NCBI RefSeq assembly: GCF_004854025.1
Contig: NZ_STGM01000002.1
Location: forward strand, 1 to 64,000
DNA: 64,000 nt
Reading direction: 5' to 3'
Source of the DNA: Microbacterium hydrothermale
GTDB lineage: Bacteria > Actinomycetota > Actinomycetes > Actinomycetales > Microbacteriaceae
A program made the position numbers and the translations under genes. Below the pieces are notes generated by a model. That model was not told the origin of the DNA, did not search any database, and saw only the letters and a list, made by a program, of their open reading frames with translations. Numbering within the stretch: position 1 is the stretch's first letter; every line of letters begins with the position of its first letter. Of this stretch, positions 17,659 to 25,935 are shown piece after piece.

Positions 17659-18984
17659 GTGCGTTTGTCTGTGGTGGGTTGCGGGTACCTGGGAGCCGTG
17701 CACGCGGCGGCGATGGCGTCGATCGGGCACGAGGTCGTCGGCATCGACGTCGACGAGCGCAAGATCGCCGCGCTCTCCAAGGGTGAGGCGCCGTTCTTCG
17801 AGCCCGGTCTGCAGGAGATCCTCTCGGAGGGCATCGCGTCGGGACGCCTGTCGTTCACCACCGACATGTCGGCGGCGCAGGGCGCCAAGGTGCACTTCAT
17901 CGGCGTCGGAACGCCGCAGCAGGCGGGCGGGCACGCCGCCGACCTGACCTACGTCGACGCGGCCGTCGACGGGCTCCTCCCCTACCTCAGCGAGGGCGAC
18001 ATCGTCGCGGGCAAGTCCACGGTCCCCGTGGGCACGGCGGCCCGCCTCGCCCCGCGCGTCGCGGACCGCGGCGCCGTCCTCGTCTGGAACCCCGAGTTCC
18101 TGCGCGAAGGCTGGGCCGTCCAGGACACCATCGACCCCGACCGACTCGTCGCCGGAGTCCCCTCCGAGGACGGAGCGCCCACCGCCGACGGCGAGCGCAC
18201 CGCGGACGTCCTCCGCGAGGTGTACCACCCGTCGATCGCGAAGGGCACGCCCTTCATCGTCACCGACTACGCCACGGCCGAGCTCGTCAAGGTCTCCGCG
18301 AACGCGTTCCTGGCGACCAAGATCAGCTTCATCAACGCCATCGCCGAGATCGCCGAGGTCACCGGCGCCGACGTGACCACCCTCGCCGACGCCATCGGAC
18401 ACGATGCGCGCATCGGCCGCCGCTTCCTCGGCGCCGGCATCGGCTTCGGCGGCGGATGCCTCCCGAAGGACATCCGCGCCTTCTCCGCGCGCGCAGAGGA
18501 GCTGGGCCGCGGGGAGTCGGTCGCCTTCCTCCGCGAGATCGACGCGATCAACCTCCGCCGCCGCGATCGCGCCGTCGAGTTGACGACGGACGCCCTCGGG
18601 GGCAGCGTCTTCGAGAAGAAGATCGCGGTTCTGGGAGCGGCCTTCAAGCCGCACAGCGACGATATCCGCGACTCGCCCGCACTCGACGTCGCCGTCCGTC
18701 TGCACGGCCTCGGCGCGCACGTCACCCTCACCGATCCGGCGGCCATCGAGAACGCACGTCGCATCCACCCCCAGCTGAACTACGAAGCCGATCTCGATGA
18801 GACGCTCCGCGACGCCGACGCCGTCATCGTCGTGACGGAGTGGGACGAGTACCGCCGCGAGCTGTCGCCCGAGCACGCCGCGTCGCTCGCGCGAGGGCGT
18901 GTGATCGTCGACGGTCGCAACTGTCTCGACCCCGTCGCGTGGCGCGCCGCCGGGTGGTCGTACTTCGGCATGGGTCGCCCCTGA
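17659..18984 (+). CDS. ugd: UDP-glucose 6-dehydrogenase
   Basis: Oxidises UDP-glucose to UDP-glucuronate with two NAD+, supplying an acidic sugar for the polysaccharide. The product has 441 residues, the normal length. The NAD-binding loop is VVGCGYLGAVHAAAMASIGH at the N-terminus. The conserved catalytic cysteine is residue 267 in FGGGCLPKDIRAF, and KSTVPVGTA and GAAFKPHSDDIRDSPA are also family hallmarks. GTG at 17659 follows a GAAAGG ribosome site. It is co-directional with the glycosylphosphotransferase and ends at a strong hairpin, so these two form the first exopolysaccharide operon. Confidence 0.95.
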   Translation: MRLSVVGCGYLGAVHAAAMASIGHEVVGIDVDERKIAALSKGEAPFFEPGLQEILSEGIASGRLSFTTDMSAAQGAKVHFIGVGTPQQAGGHAADLTYVDAAVDGLLPYLSEGDIVAGKSTVPVGTAARLAPRVADRGAVLVWNPEFLREGWAVQDTIDPDRLVAGVPSEDGAPTADGERTADVLREVYHPSIAKGTPFIVTDYATAELVKVSANAFLATKISFINAIAEIAEVTGADVTTLADAIGHDARIGRRFLGAGIGFGGGCLPKDIRAFSARAEELGRGESVAFLREIDAINLRRRDRAVELTTDALGGSVFEKKIAVLGAAFKPHSDDIRDSPALDVAVRLHGLGAHVTLTDPAAIENARRIHPQLNYEADLDETLRDADAVIVVTEWDEYRRELSPEHAASLARGRVIVDGRNCLDPVAWRAAGWSYFGMGRP

Positions 18985-18997
18985 CCCGATACACCCG

Positions 18998-19028
18998 CGA
19001 ACGCCCCGGCCCTAGGTCGGGGCGTTCG
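18998..19028 (+). terminator. Terminator after ugd
   Basis: A 10-bp stem CGAACGCCCC / GGGGCGTTCG with an 11-base loop starts 13 bases after the ugd stop and is followed by a T-containing tail. Confidence 0.8.
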
Positions 19029-19221
19029 TCGTATCGGATCAGGAAGTGACGCGGGGCGCGGCGCCTGCGCGACCCCGCTGTCCGACGACCTCGGATCGAC
19101 CGTTCCCGAGCGCCGATCCGACGAATATCCCCCTCGGCGTGACGAATGGGCGGTCCGACACGTCTCCCTGGTGACGGTTCGGTGCGCTCCGGCTCCGGGC
19201 CCCGTGCAGAAGGAGGATGCC

Positions 19222-19446
19222 ATGCGCAACAAGTTCATCCTGATCGGCGTCGTCGCCCTCGTGGCCTACGTCGCGGGGACCCGCGCCACGCGCGTCCAGG
19301 TGAAGAAGCGCGAGTCCGTCGGCCACCAGATCGTGCGGCTCTGGGACGACCCCCGGGCCCGGCGTCGACGCAAGAAGACCGCCGAGAAGGCGGCTCGCGC
19401 CGCGAAGAAGCGGGCGCGTCGCACCCTGCGCGAACTCCGCTCCTGA
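19222..19446 (+). CDS. Small basic membrane-anchored protein
   Basis: A 74-residue protein with one N-terminal hydrophobic helix (FILIGVVALVAYVAG) and a strongly basic cytoplasmic tail rich in Lys, Arg and Ala that ends KKRARRTLRELRS. AGGAGGATGCC provides a clear ribosome site for ATG 19222. I do not recognise a family. The basic tail could contact nucleic acid or membrane lipid headgroups. The gene starts a run of three short genes on the same strand. Confidence 0.7.
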   Translation: MRNKFILIGVVALVAYVAGTRATRVQVKKRESVGHQIVRLWDDPRARRRRKKTAEKAARAAKKRARRTLRELRS

Positions 19447-19487
19447 CTCTCATCACGATCTCCGAGACATCCCGAGGAGGAATCCCC

Positions 19488-19889
19488 ATGTCCCGCTCCC
19501 TGTCGAGCGGCACCCTGATCCGCTCTCGCCGCAGTGCCGTCGCTGCGCTCATCTCCGCCGTCGCCATCGTCCTCATCGCCCTGCTGGCGTTTTTGCCCCT
19601 CGTGGGCGTGCTCGCCGGCGCGACCGCGAGCACGGCGGGCCTCATCCCTTTCCCCGTGCTCGCCGTCTCCGTGACGACGATCCTGGGGTCCGTCCTGGTG
19701 CTCGCCCTGCTCGTCGGCTCCGCCACCCGGCGGCGCACCGCGACGGCCTGGACACTCGCCGCGTCGGCCATCGTCGTCGCACTCGTCGTGACGGTCTTCC
19801 CCCTCGTCGCCGTGGTGGTCGGATCCATCGACCGAGCGGGTGATCTGGGAACGGTCATCGGCGCGCTGGCGCAACGGTTCGGGGGATGA
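19488..19889 (+). CDS. Small polytopic membrane protein, three helices
   Basis: A 133-residue protein with three hydrophobic segments (about residues 18-44, 54-76 and 87-112) and a basic N-terminus. GAGGAGGAATCCCC precedes ATG 19488; this overrides an earlier in-frame start. No catalytic motif is visible and no family is recognised. It lies 41 bases after the preceding small gene and may be co-transcribed with it. Confidence 0.7.
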   Translation: MSRSLSSGTLIRSRRSAVAALISAVAIVLIALLAFLPLVGVLAGATASTAGLIPFPVLAVSVTTILGSVLVLALLVGSATRRRTATAWTLAASAIVVALVVTVFPLVAVVVGSIDRAGDLGTVIGALAQRFGG

Positions 19890-19957
19890 CGTCGCCCGTG
19901 TGGATGACGACCTCGCGCGCGCATGCGCATGCAAGAATGCTCCCCACAGGAGGAACC

Positions 19958-20128
19958 ATGATCACGTCCGTCTTCCGCCCGGTCCCCGGCATCTCTGCCC
20001 ACGACGACGACGTGATGGCCGGATTCGCGCCACAGTGTCCCTCCTGCAGCATCACGACGCAGCCGCACGGTACTCGGAATCACGCGTGGTGGCGCTGCCC
20101 CTCCTGCGCCCTCCCCGTGCTCGGCTGA
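19958..20128 (+). CDS. Small zinc-ribbon protein
   Basis: A 56-residue protein with two CPxC pairs, QCPSCS and RCPSCA, about 18 residues apart. Together they can bind one zinc ion as a ribbon. The segment HAWWRCP is typical of minimal zinc ribbons. ACAGGAGGAACC gives a strong ribosome site for ATG 19958. The frame is open further upstream, but those starts lack support. Function unknown. Confidence 0.72.
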   Translation: MITSVFRPVPGISAHDDDVMAGFAPQCPSCSITTQPHGTRNHAWWRCPSCALPVLG

Positions 20129-20150
20129 ACGGGCGGCTACGCTGAGCCCC

Positions 20151-22157
20151 GTGGGGGCGACCATCCTGATCTCGATCTCCGCCGTCGTGTCGGCGGTGCT
20201 CGTCGGGTTCGTCGCGCGACGGATCCTGGGCACCGCGGTCGGATGGCCGCGGAGCATCATCGTCGGTCTGCTGGTGTTCTTCCTCGGTGTGCCGTCGGCG
20301 CAGTGGACCCTTCGGCAGACCGGTCTGACCGAGGCGACGGCACCCGTCCCCGCGGCGGACGTCTGGCTCTGGATCGGTCTGATCGTCCTCTCCCTCGCGT
20401 GGGTGTTCGCCCTCGGGGTCGCGGCGTTGGTCGCGAGCGAGGCGATCTTCCCGACGCGGCCCTTGCCGAACCCGATCGACCTCGTGCGCGCCGCGCTGCG
20501 TCAGCGCAAGCGCACCCGCCGGTATCTCGAGATCCTCGCCATCGCCTCACGGCACGGAGTCGGATGGCTCTTCCACGGCGGTCGCTCACGGGTCGAAGAA
20601 CAGCTCAGCACGACCGAAGAGCGCGCGAACGCGATCGTGGCGACCATCAACGATGCCGGCGTCAGCTTCGTCAAGCTCGGGCAGGTCCTCTCCACACGTC
20701 GCGACCTCATCCCCGAGCCCTACCTCACGGCCCTCTCCTCGCTCCAGACGAACGCGACCACCCTCCCATGGGAGACCGTGCGCGCCGTCATCGAAGACGA
20801 CCTCGGCGTCTCGATCGACGAGATCTACGCCGACGTCGACCCGGTCCCCCTTGCCGCGGCATCCGTGGCGCAGGTGCACCGCGCCCATCTCCACGACGGC
20901 ACGCCCGTCGTCGTGAAGGTGCAGCGCCCCGCGGCGCGAGCCCAGGTGGAGGCGGATGCCGACATCATCGGCCGTCTCGCCCATCGCGCGGAGATGCGCA
21001 CCCGCGTGGGCCGCGACCTGCGCATCGAGTCGGTCGCGCGAGGGTTCACGGGCACTCTTCTGGAAGAGCTCGATTACCGCATCGAAGCCCGCAACACGCG
21101 GATGATCCGCTCCACCCTGGATCTCATCGACCGGGCCGAGCCCGATCGGCGCGGGGTCGTCACGGCCCCGCGCGTCTTCGCCGCGGCCTCAAATCAGCGC
21201 GTGCTCACGATGGAGCTGGTCGGCGGCGCCGCGCTCAGCGACAGCGCCGTGCGGCTCGCGTCGCTCTCCCCCGAGGATCGCGACCGGCTCGCCCAGACCC
21301 TGATGTCGACGGTGATCGAGCAGATCCTCGTGTACGGCGTGTTCCACGCCGATCTGCACCCCGGCAACGTCCTGCTCACCGACGACGACACCCTCGGGAT
21401 GATCGACTTCGGGGCGGTCGGGATCATCGAACGCAGTCGACGGCAGCACCTGACGGCGCTCCTGCTCGCCGCGCTGAGCGAGAACGACGTCGCCGCAGCC
21501 GACGCGCTGCTGCTGATCGTCGACCCGCCCGACGACCTCGACCTGGACGCCTTCCGTCACGACGTCGGGATCGTCCTGACGACCGAGCACCTGCGCACGG
21601 ACGGCCAGGGATCGATCTTCACGCGGATGGTCGACGTGATCCGCCAGCACCGCATCGCCCTCCCCGGCGAGCTGGCGTCGGCGTTCCGCAGCTTCGCCAC
21701 CCTCGAGGGGTGTCTCCGGGTCCTCGTCGATGACTTCGACATGGTGGGCCGCGCCCTGCCGCTCATGCCGACCCTGCTGCGTCGGACGCTCTCGATGAAG
21801 CGCATGGCCACGGACCTGCAGGCCCAGAGCGTGATCAACCTGGCGCGCCTCGAGCGGATGCCGCAGCGGATCGACGCCCTGCTCTCGGGTGTCGAGAAGG
21901 GGGCGATCGGGGTCACCCTGCGCAGCGATGACGGCAGCGACGTGAGCGGCATCCTCGGACGCGTGACGGCAGACGTCGCCTCGACGCTCGTGTCGATCGC
22001 CGCCGTCGTGATCGCCGTCGTCCTGGTCATCTCGGGTGGTGGCCCGCTTCTGGGCGGTTCCGTCACCCTCTTCGCCGTTCTCGGAGCGGTCATCGGCCTG
22101 TTCGGCTTCCTCGGCCTGCTGCGCATCGTGCGGAAGACGTTCTCCCGACCTCGATGA
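20151..22157 (+). CDS. ABC1/AarF/UbiB-family membrane kinase-like protein
   Basis: An atypical protein-kinase-like (ADCK/UbiB) protein of 668 residues, a family linked to isoprenoid-quinone and lipid metabolism. Three hydrophobic helices precede the kinase-like domain and two follow it at the C-terminus. The family KxGQ motif is FVKLGQVLSTRRDLIPEPY near residue 175. The Ala-rich nucleotide loop is AAASVAQVHRA, followed by VVVKVQRP. The catalytic and metal loops are HADLHPGNVLL and MIDFGAVG. The GTG start at 20151 has TACGCT ending 7 bases upstream, so it is probably leaderless. Confidence 0.92.
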   Translation: MGATILISISAVVSAVLVGFVARRILGTAVGWPRSIIVGLLVFFLGVPSAQWTLRQTGLTEATAPVPAADVWLWIGLIVLSLAWVFALGVAALVASEAIFPTRPLPNPIDLVRAALRQRKRTRRYLEILAIASRHGVGWLFHGGRSRVEEQLSTTEERANAIVATINDAGVSFVKLGQVLSTRRDLIPEPYLTALSSLQTNATTLPWETVRAVIEDDLGVSIDEIYADVDPVPLAAASVAQVHRAHLHDGTPVVVKVQRPAARAQVEADADIIGRLAHRAEMRTRVGRDLRIESVARGFTGTLLEELDYRIEARNTRMIRSTLDLIDRAEPDRRGVVTAPRVFAAASNQRVLTMELVGGAALSDSAVRLASLSPEDRDRLAQTLMSTVIEQILVYGVFHADLHPGNVLLTDDDTLGMIDFGAVGIIERSRRQHLTALLLAALSENDVAAADALLLIVDPPDDLDLDAFRHDVGIVLTTEHLRTDGQGSIFTRMVDVIRQHRIALPGELASAFRSFATLEGCLRVLVDDFDMVGRALPLMPTLLRRTLSMKRMATDLQAQSVINLARLERMPQRIDALLSGVEKGAIGVTLRSDDGSDVSGILGRVTADVASTLVSIAAVVIAVVLVISGGGPLLGGSVTLFAVLGAVIGLFGFLGLLRIVRKTFSRPR

Positions 22158-22249
22158 CGAGACGGCGCGCCGCACGTGACGTCTCACCGGCGAAGGCGGT
22201 ACGGTGAGCGCACCACCGACCGGTGGGCGGACTCCGAAGGAGTAGTCCC

Positions 22250-22411
22250 ATGATCGCTCTCATCGTCGCCATCATCGCCGCGTCCATCTGGGTGATCGTC
22301 GCTCTCGCAACGGGCATCGGACTGGGCCGGGTCATCGCCCGCGCGGAGTCCGAGGAGGGGACTCGCCTCCCGTCGACGGGCGGGCCCCTGCGACGACCCG
22401 CCCGGCTCTGA
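22250..22411 (+). CDS. Small single-pass membrane protein
   Basis: A 53-residue protein with one hydrophobic helix spanning about residues 2-24 (ALIVAIIAASIWVIVALATG) and a polar cytoplasmic tail. GAAGGAGTAGTCCC precedes ATG 22250. No family is recognised. It lies 92 bases after the UbiB-like gene and converges on tatB. Confidence 0.6.
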   Translation: MIALIVAIIAASIWVIVALATGIGLGRVIARAESEEGTRLPSTGGPLRRPARL

Positions 22412-22481
22412 CCCGTCCTCGACCGCACTGAGGCCGGTCAGCGCGGGGGTTCTGCGCCGCGCGGTGGCACGGGGCGCCCGA

Positions 22482-22973
22482 TCACCCGTCCCGGTCCGCC
22501 TCGCCCTCGGACGCGGACGAACCCTCGAGCCGGATGCGCGGCGTCGAGCCCGATGCCCCGGGTGGAGCGGGGTCGGGCCTTGCACCGTCGTCGTCCGCGA
22601 GCGCCGAATGCGCGGAGCCCGCTGACTCCGGGACGCCGTGCCCGTGCACCTCGTGCGCATCGTCGAGTCGACCGCTCGGTTCACCCGGACCGCCTCTCGA
22701 CGTCGCCCGTTCGACCGCCGAGGCGGCCGCTGCCGCGTTGAGGTCCTGGAGGATGCGCCGCGGATGCAGCTGCCGCGGATCGTATTCCCGCCAGTCGGGG
22801 GCGAACTCGTTGAGCTCGTCGACGACCTGCGCCCGGCCCTGCTGGTAGAGCTCGTGAAGTCGGCCGAGGTGTCGAGGAAGGGCACGCCGGAGTTCCCTCA
22901 ACCGCTCGGGGCCGAGGATGATGCCGACCAGAACGGCGACCACGATCATCTTGTCGAATCCGAAGTCGAACAT
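22482..22973 (-). CDS. tatB: Sec-independent translocase subunit TatB-like
   Basis: A TatA/B-type subunit of 163 residues. It has the short N-terminal transmembrane helix MIVVAVLVGIILGPERLREL with the Gly-Pro hinge, then an amphipathic helix (RRALPRHLGRLHELY) and a long, disordered, acidic and Pro/Ser-rich tail. The order and length fit TatB better than TatA. It starts one base after the stop of the LMW phosphatase gene, so the two are translationally linked. tatA and tatC lie divergently about 900 bases away. Confidence 0.82.
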   Translation of the reverse strand: MFDFGFDKMIVVAVLVGIILGPERLRELRRALPRHLGRLHELYQQGRAQVVDELNEFAPDWREYDPRQLHPRRILQDLNAAAAASAVERATSRGGPGEPSGRLDDAHEVHGHGVPESAGSAHSALADDDGARPDPAPPGASGSTPRIRLEGSSASEGEADRDG

Positions 22974-22974
22974 G

Positions 22975-23640
22975 TCAGCCCTTCCGCGTCGAGCGGCGAT
23001 CCAGCACGGAGAACTCCCGCGACCGCCGGTACTCGCGACGCGTCAGGATCGGCGCCGCGCTCCCTTCCGGATGGACCGGTGGGGCGAGTGTGGCGACCAC
23101 GCTCAGGATCGTCGAGACGGCCTGCGTCGCCTGGCGCTCGAACGCCAGCCAGGCAGCGTCGGGCCCGCCCACGGGGTCGACGACGTCGTCGTCCTCGTCG
23201 TGCGTCCGCCGTACCGTGAGACGAGCTCGCGACACCGCCTGGACGAGACCCGCCCAGCTCGACGCCCTCCCTTGGACCGCTTCAGCCAGACGCGCGAATT
23301 CACGCAGGGCGAAGACGGATGAGATGAGGTCGGGCCGCAGATCGAGCACGACCCGCTTGTGCGCGCGCTCAGCGGTGAGGACGGTGTCACCGGTGCGGAG
23401 GACTCCCTCATCCAGTCGCCGAGAGCGGTGGGGATCCAGATCGAGGCCGTAGGTACGCCCGAGAGCGACAACCCGAGGGTCAGCGGGGATGGACGGACGC
23501 GCCATCGTGCCCGCGCTGTCGAGGATGAGCCGCTGCTCGAGAGAGGAGGGCATGCGCGAGGCGAGCAGGCCTGCCACGAAGGGCGATCGGATCACGTTCG
23601 CCGTGCAGACGATCACCAGTCGGTCGCTCCTCGCAGTCAT
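22975..23640 (-). CDS. Low-molecular-weight protein tyrosine phosphatase-like protein
   Basis: A 221-residue protein with the LMW-PTP active-site loop CTANVIRS (C12, R18; CX5R) right after the first beta strand. The usual C-terminal DP(Y/F) motif is not obvious; Asp-rich DEDDDVVDPVGGP near residue 165 may replace it. The product is longer than typical LMW-PTPs (about 150), having an extra C-terminal region. GAGGGG precedes ATG 23640. Such phosphatases often oppose BY-kinases in exopolysaccharide control, and a BY-kinase gene lies at 27465-29093. The coupling to tatB is unusual. Confidence 0.8.
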   Translation of the reverse strand: MTARSDRLVIVCTANVIRSPFVAGLLASRMPSSLEQRLILDSAGTMARPSIPADPRVVALGRTYGLDLDPHRSRRLDEGVLRTGDTVLTAERAHKRVVLDLRPDLISSVFALREFARLAEAVQGRASSWAGLVQAVSRARLTVRRTHDEDDDVVDPVGGPDAAWLAFERQATQAVSTILSVVATLAPPVHPEGSAAPILTRREYRRSREFSVLDRRSTRKG

Positions 23641-23853
23641 GGTGTCCCCTCGCCGGGCCTCGCGCGGCGGGAGAAGTCGTCGCGCGGGCGTTCCCAGTAA
23701 AGCGCGGTGGGTTTCCGCCCCCTGACGAGACCCGGACCACGCGCCAGGGTGAAGTCGGTGCGATGGTCGGGCGATTGTGCCTGGGCGACGCCCGTCTGCG
23801 CGGGCGAGCGGCGGAGCATGGGAATCACGACGGCCACTCGAAAGGACTCCGCC

Positions 23854-24093
23854 ATGGGCATCTTCGGCAACGCGTTCTCCGGATGGCACCTCTTGCTGAT
23901 CCTCGCCGTGGTTCTCCTCCTGTTCGGGGCGGCCAAGCTGCCCGGCCTCGCGAAGAGCGTCGGCGAGTCCGTGCGGATTCTCCGCTCCGAAAGCAGAGCT
24001 TCCGAGAACGGCGGCGACGACGCTCCCTCCACCTCGTCTCAGCCGACCGAGCACGCGGAGACCGGTCACCCGGACCCTTCGACGCACGCGTGA
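23854..24093 (+). CDS. tatA: Twin-arginine translocase subunit TatA
   Basis: A 79-residue pore-forming Tat subunit. MGIFGNAFSGWHLLLILAVV gives the short membrane helix, followed by the FGAAKLPGLAKSVGESVRIL amphipathic helix with the hallmark FG and LP residues, then a polar tail. ATG 23854 follows AAAGGACTCC. The upstream in-frame extension is rejected because TatA begins close to its membrane helix. tatC follows within 63 bases. Confidence 0.92.
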   Translation: MGIFGNAFSGWHLLLILAVVLLLFGAAKLPGLAKSVGESVRILRSESRASENGGDDAPSTSSQPTEHAETGHPDPSTHA

Positions 24094-24155
24094 GCCGCGA
24101 CGATCGCAAGCGACGTCGACGGGAGCCGGCCCGACGGGATGGGAGAGGAGGGGCG

Positions 24156-24887
24156 ATGCCCCTCCTCTCCCATCTTTCGGAGCTCCGACGTCGGTTGGTG
24201 ATCACTGCGTCCGCCATTCTGGTGGGCGGTGTGATCGGGTTCTTCCTGTCGGACGCGGTCATCGCCGCCGTCGCCGATCCTCTCGCTCACGTGCAGGGCC
24301 CGTCCGTGACGAGCTTGAACTTCACGCGTCTCGGCGAAGCATTCGACCTCCGATTCAAAATCGCGCTGACGCTGGGCATCGTCCTGGCCGCGCCGGTGTG
24401 GATCTGGCAGGTCTGGGCTTTCCTCGTGCCGGGCCTCACCTCGCGGGAACGTCGCATCGGGATCGGCTTCGTGTGCGCGGCCGTGCCTCTCTTCCTCATC
24501 GGCGTGGGGTTCGGGTGGACGATCGTTCCCCACGTGGTGAGTCTGTTGGCCGGTTTCGCCCCGGCCGCCTCGACGACCATGCTCACGGCCGGTCAGTACT
24601 TCGACTTCCTCCTGAAGCTCATTCTCGGCGTCGGGTTGTCGTTCGTCTCTCCGCTGGCGCTGATCGCTCTCAATGCCGCCGGCGTCCTGAGCGCCCGAGC
24701 GATCATCCGCGGATGGAGGATCGCGCTGGTGGTGATCGTCGTGTTCTCCGCGGTGGTGACACCCGCCTCCGACATCATGAGCATGCTGTTTGTCGCGCTG
24801 CCTCTGTGCGTGCTGTACGCGGGAGCCGCGGTGTGGACGTACGCCCACGACCGGCGAGTCGCCGGACGCGCGACGTCACTCCCCTGA
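24156..24887 (+). CDS. tatC: Twin-arginine translocase subunit TatC
   Basis: Six-helix receptor subunit of the Tat translocon that binds twin-arginine signal peptides. The product has 243 residues. Conserved segments are LSHLSELRRRL at the N-terminus (signal-binding Glu), APVWIWQVWAFLVPGL and TSRERR, a periplasmic-side YFDFLLKLILGVGLSF, and VVTPASDIMSM. ATG 24156 is chosen because GAGAGGAGGGGCG is a very strong ribosome site. A GTG at 24090 overlapping the tatA stop as GTGA would add a basic 22-residue extension and remains possible. Its 3' end overlaps the convergent gene at 24876 by 12 bases. Confidence 0.92.
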   Translation: MPLLSHLSELRRRLVITASAILVGGVIGFFLSDAVIAAVADPLAHVQGPSVTSLNFTRLGEAFDLRFKIALTLGIVLAAPVWIWQVWAFLVPGLTSRERRIGIGFVCAAVPLFLIGVGFGWTIVPHVVSLLAGFAPAASTTMLTAGQYFDFLLKLILGVGLSFVSPLALIALNAAGVLSARAIIRGWRIALVVIVVFSAVVTPASDIMSMLFVALPLCVLYAGAAVWTYAHDRRVAGRATSLP

Positions 24888-25223
24888 GTCACCCGTCGCA
24901 GAGAACCCGCGCAGATTCCGGTCGGAATCGATGGCTCGTCTCAACGCCCTCGCGGCATCTCGCGAGAGAGCGATGGATGCGTCACCCGGGCGTTCGACGA
25001 CGAACCACGTCTCCTCATCGGAGGACCTCCGGAGCAGTCCGACCTCCCACTCCTCGAAACGCCCCTCGCCGTCTTCGGCCGCGTTCCGCACGCGCACGGT
25101 GACGGCGCACCCCACGCTGCGGTGATCTTCGTCGAGCGCGTGCACGGTGCGTCCGTGTTCGGTGGAGCACCAGTCGTACATGCAGGTGTGGGGGTCGGAC
25201 GGGAAAGCGTTGGATCGGGTCAT
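24876..25223 (-). CDS. Hypothetical protein with Cys/His cluster (DUF6907-like)
   Basis: A 115-residue soluble protein. The N-terminal CMYDWCSTEHGRTVH could bind a metal, and the later half has ISLSRD-like sequence (SIALSRDAARALRRAID). The order resembles actinobacterial DUF6907 proteins, an assignment from memory. ATG 25223 is preceded by GAGAGAGGTGCGCGCC. The 3' end overlaps the end of tatC by 12 bases, convergently. The neighbour upstream is an XRE regulator on the same strand. Confidence 0.6.
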   Translation of the reverse strand: MTRSNAFPSDPHTCMYDWCSTEHGRTVHALDEDHRSVGCAVTVRVRNAAEDGEGRFEEWEVGLLRRSSDEETWFVVERPGDASIALSRDAARALRRAIDSDRNLRGFSATGDSGE

Positions 25224-25314
25224 GGCGCGCACCTCTCTCAGAGGACCGCCCGAGTGGGCGGACCGGACGTGGGTGGGCACGAAGCAAGTCTGACCCGAAC
25301 CTCCGACACCGCCG

Positions 25315-25590
25315 TCAACGACCGGGAGCGAGACCCCCCGGCGGCGGTGGAACGAGGTCGTGAAGCGGGATGTCGAGCACCTCCGCGAGGAAGACCAGGG
25401 TGCGAAGCCGCGGGTTCGCCGCCGTGCCCGGGTTCGATTCGCCCTTCTCGAGCTTCCGGTACGTGAAGGTCGCGAGCCCGGCCGCATGGGCGACCTGCTC
25501 CTGCGACATCCGCTTCTCCGCGCGAGCGCGGAGAAGACGCACTCCGAGCTCTCGCGCGAATTCGGTCCAGGGGTCGGGCGCTTCGCTCAT
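25315..25590 (-). CDS. XRE-family transcriptional regulator
   Basis: A 91-residue single-domain helix-turn-helix protein. The HTH spans residues of about 15-75, with SQEQVAHAAGLATFTYRKLE as helices 2 and 3, then LRTLVFLAEVLDIPLHDL. A TTGACA hexamer on the minus strand at 25634-25629 could be its -35 element; it lies inside two adjacent 8-base near-repeats, TGAACATG and TCAACATG on the plus strand (25623-25638). It may control the Cys/His-cluster gene downstream. Confidence 0.85.
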   Translation of the reverse strand: MSEAPDPWTEFARELGVRLLRARAEKRMSQEQVAHAAGLATFTYRKLEKGESNPGTAANPRLRTLVFLAEVLDIPLHDLVPPPPGGLAPGR

Positions 25591-25935
25591 GGTTCCAGCT
25601 TGATCGGCCGCCCACGCTCACATGAACATGTCAACATGCTGTGGTGCTCCTCGGCCCAGCGGAGCCCGCCTCTCGGAGGGTGGTGAGCGAGACGTCCGAC
25701 AGGGTGAGCGACGGAGCGATCCGGACACACCCTTCGGCGGCGCCCGCCCGCACGGACGGTCTCCCATCGCTCCTGCGGGCTGCCGCGGACGTCGGCGATA
25801 CCTCACCCCTGCCGAGCGGGTCGGCAGCGGCATCGTCGATCCCGACGTCGATGGGACAGTTCCCGCGCCCACCGTCGTATCCATGCCCGGCCGACGGCTT
25901 CTTCAGGACCTCGGGGCGCGGTCCGCGGAGCACAG
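25591..25935. other. Intergenic region between XRE regulator and second glycosylphosphotransferase
   Basis: Overlapping frames exist on both strands, but none has a ribosome site or recognisable product. The region holds the AT-rich tandem TGAACATG/TCAACATG (25623-25638), which may bind the XRE protein, and must contain the promoter of the gene at 25936. Confidence 0.45.

Noticed and set aside
22975..25590. Toxin-antitoxin or phage-defence island around the XRE regulator, PTP and Cys/His protein
   Set aside because: The genes flanking the XRE regulator are Tat subunits and a DUF6907-like protein. No nuclease, toxin or mobile element signature is present, and base composition does not differ from surroundings.
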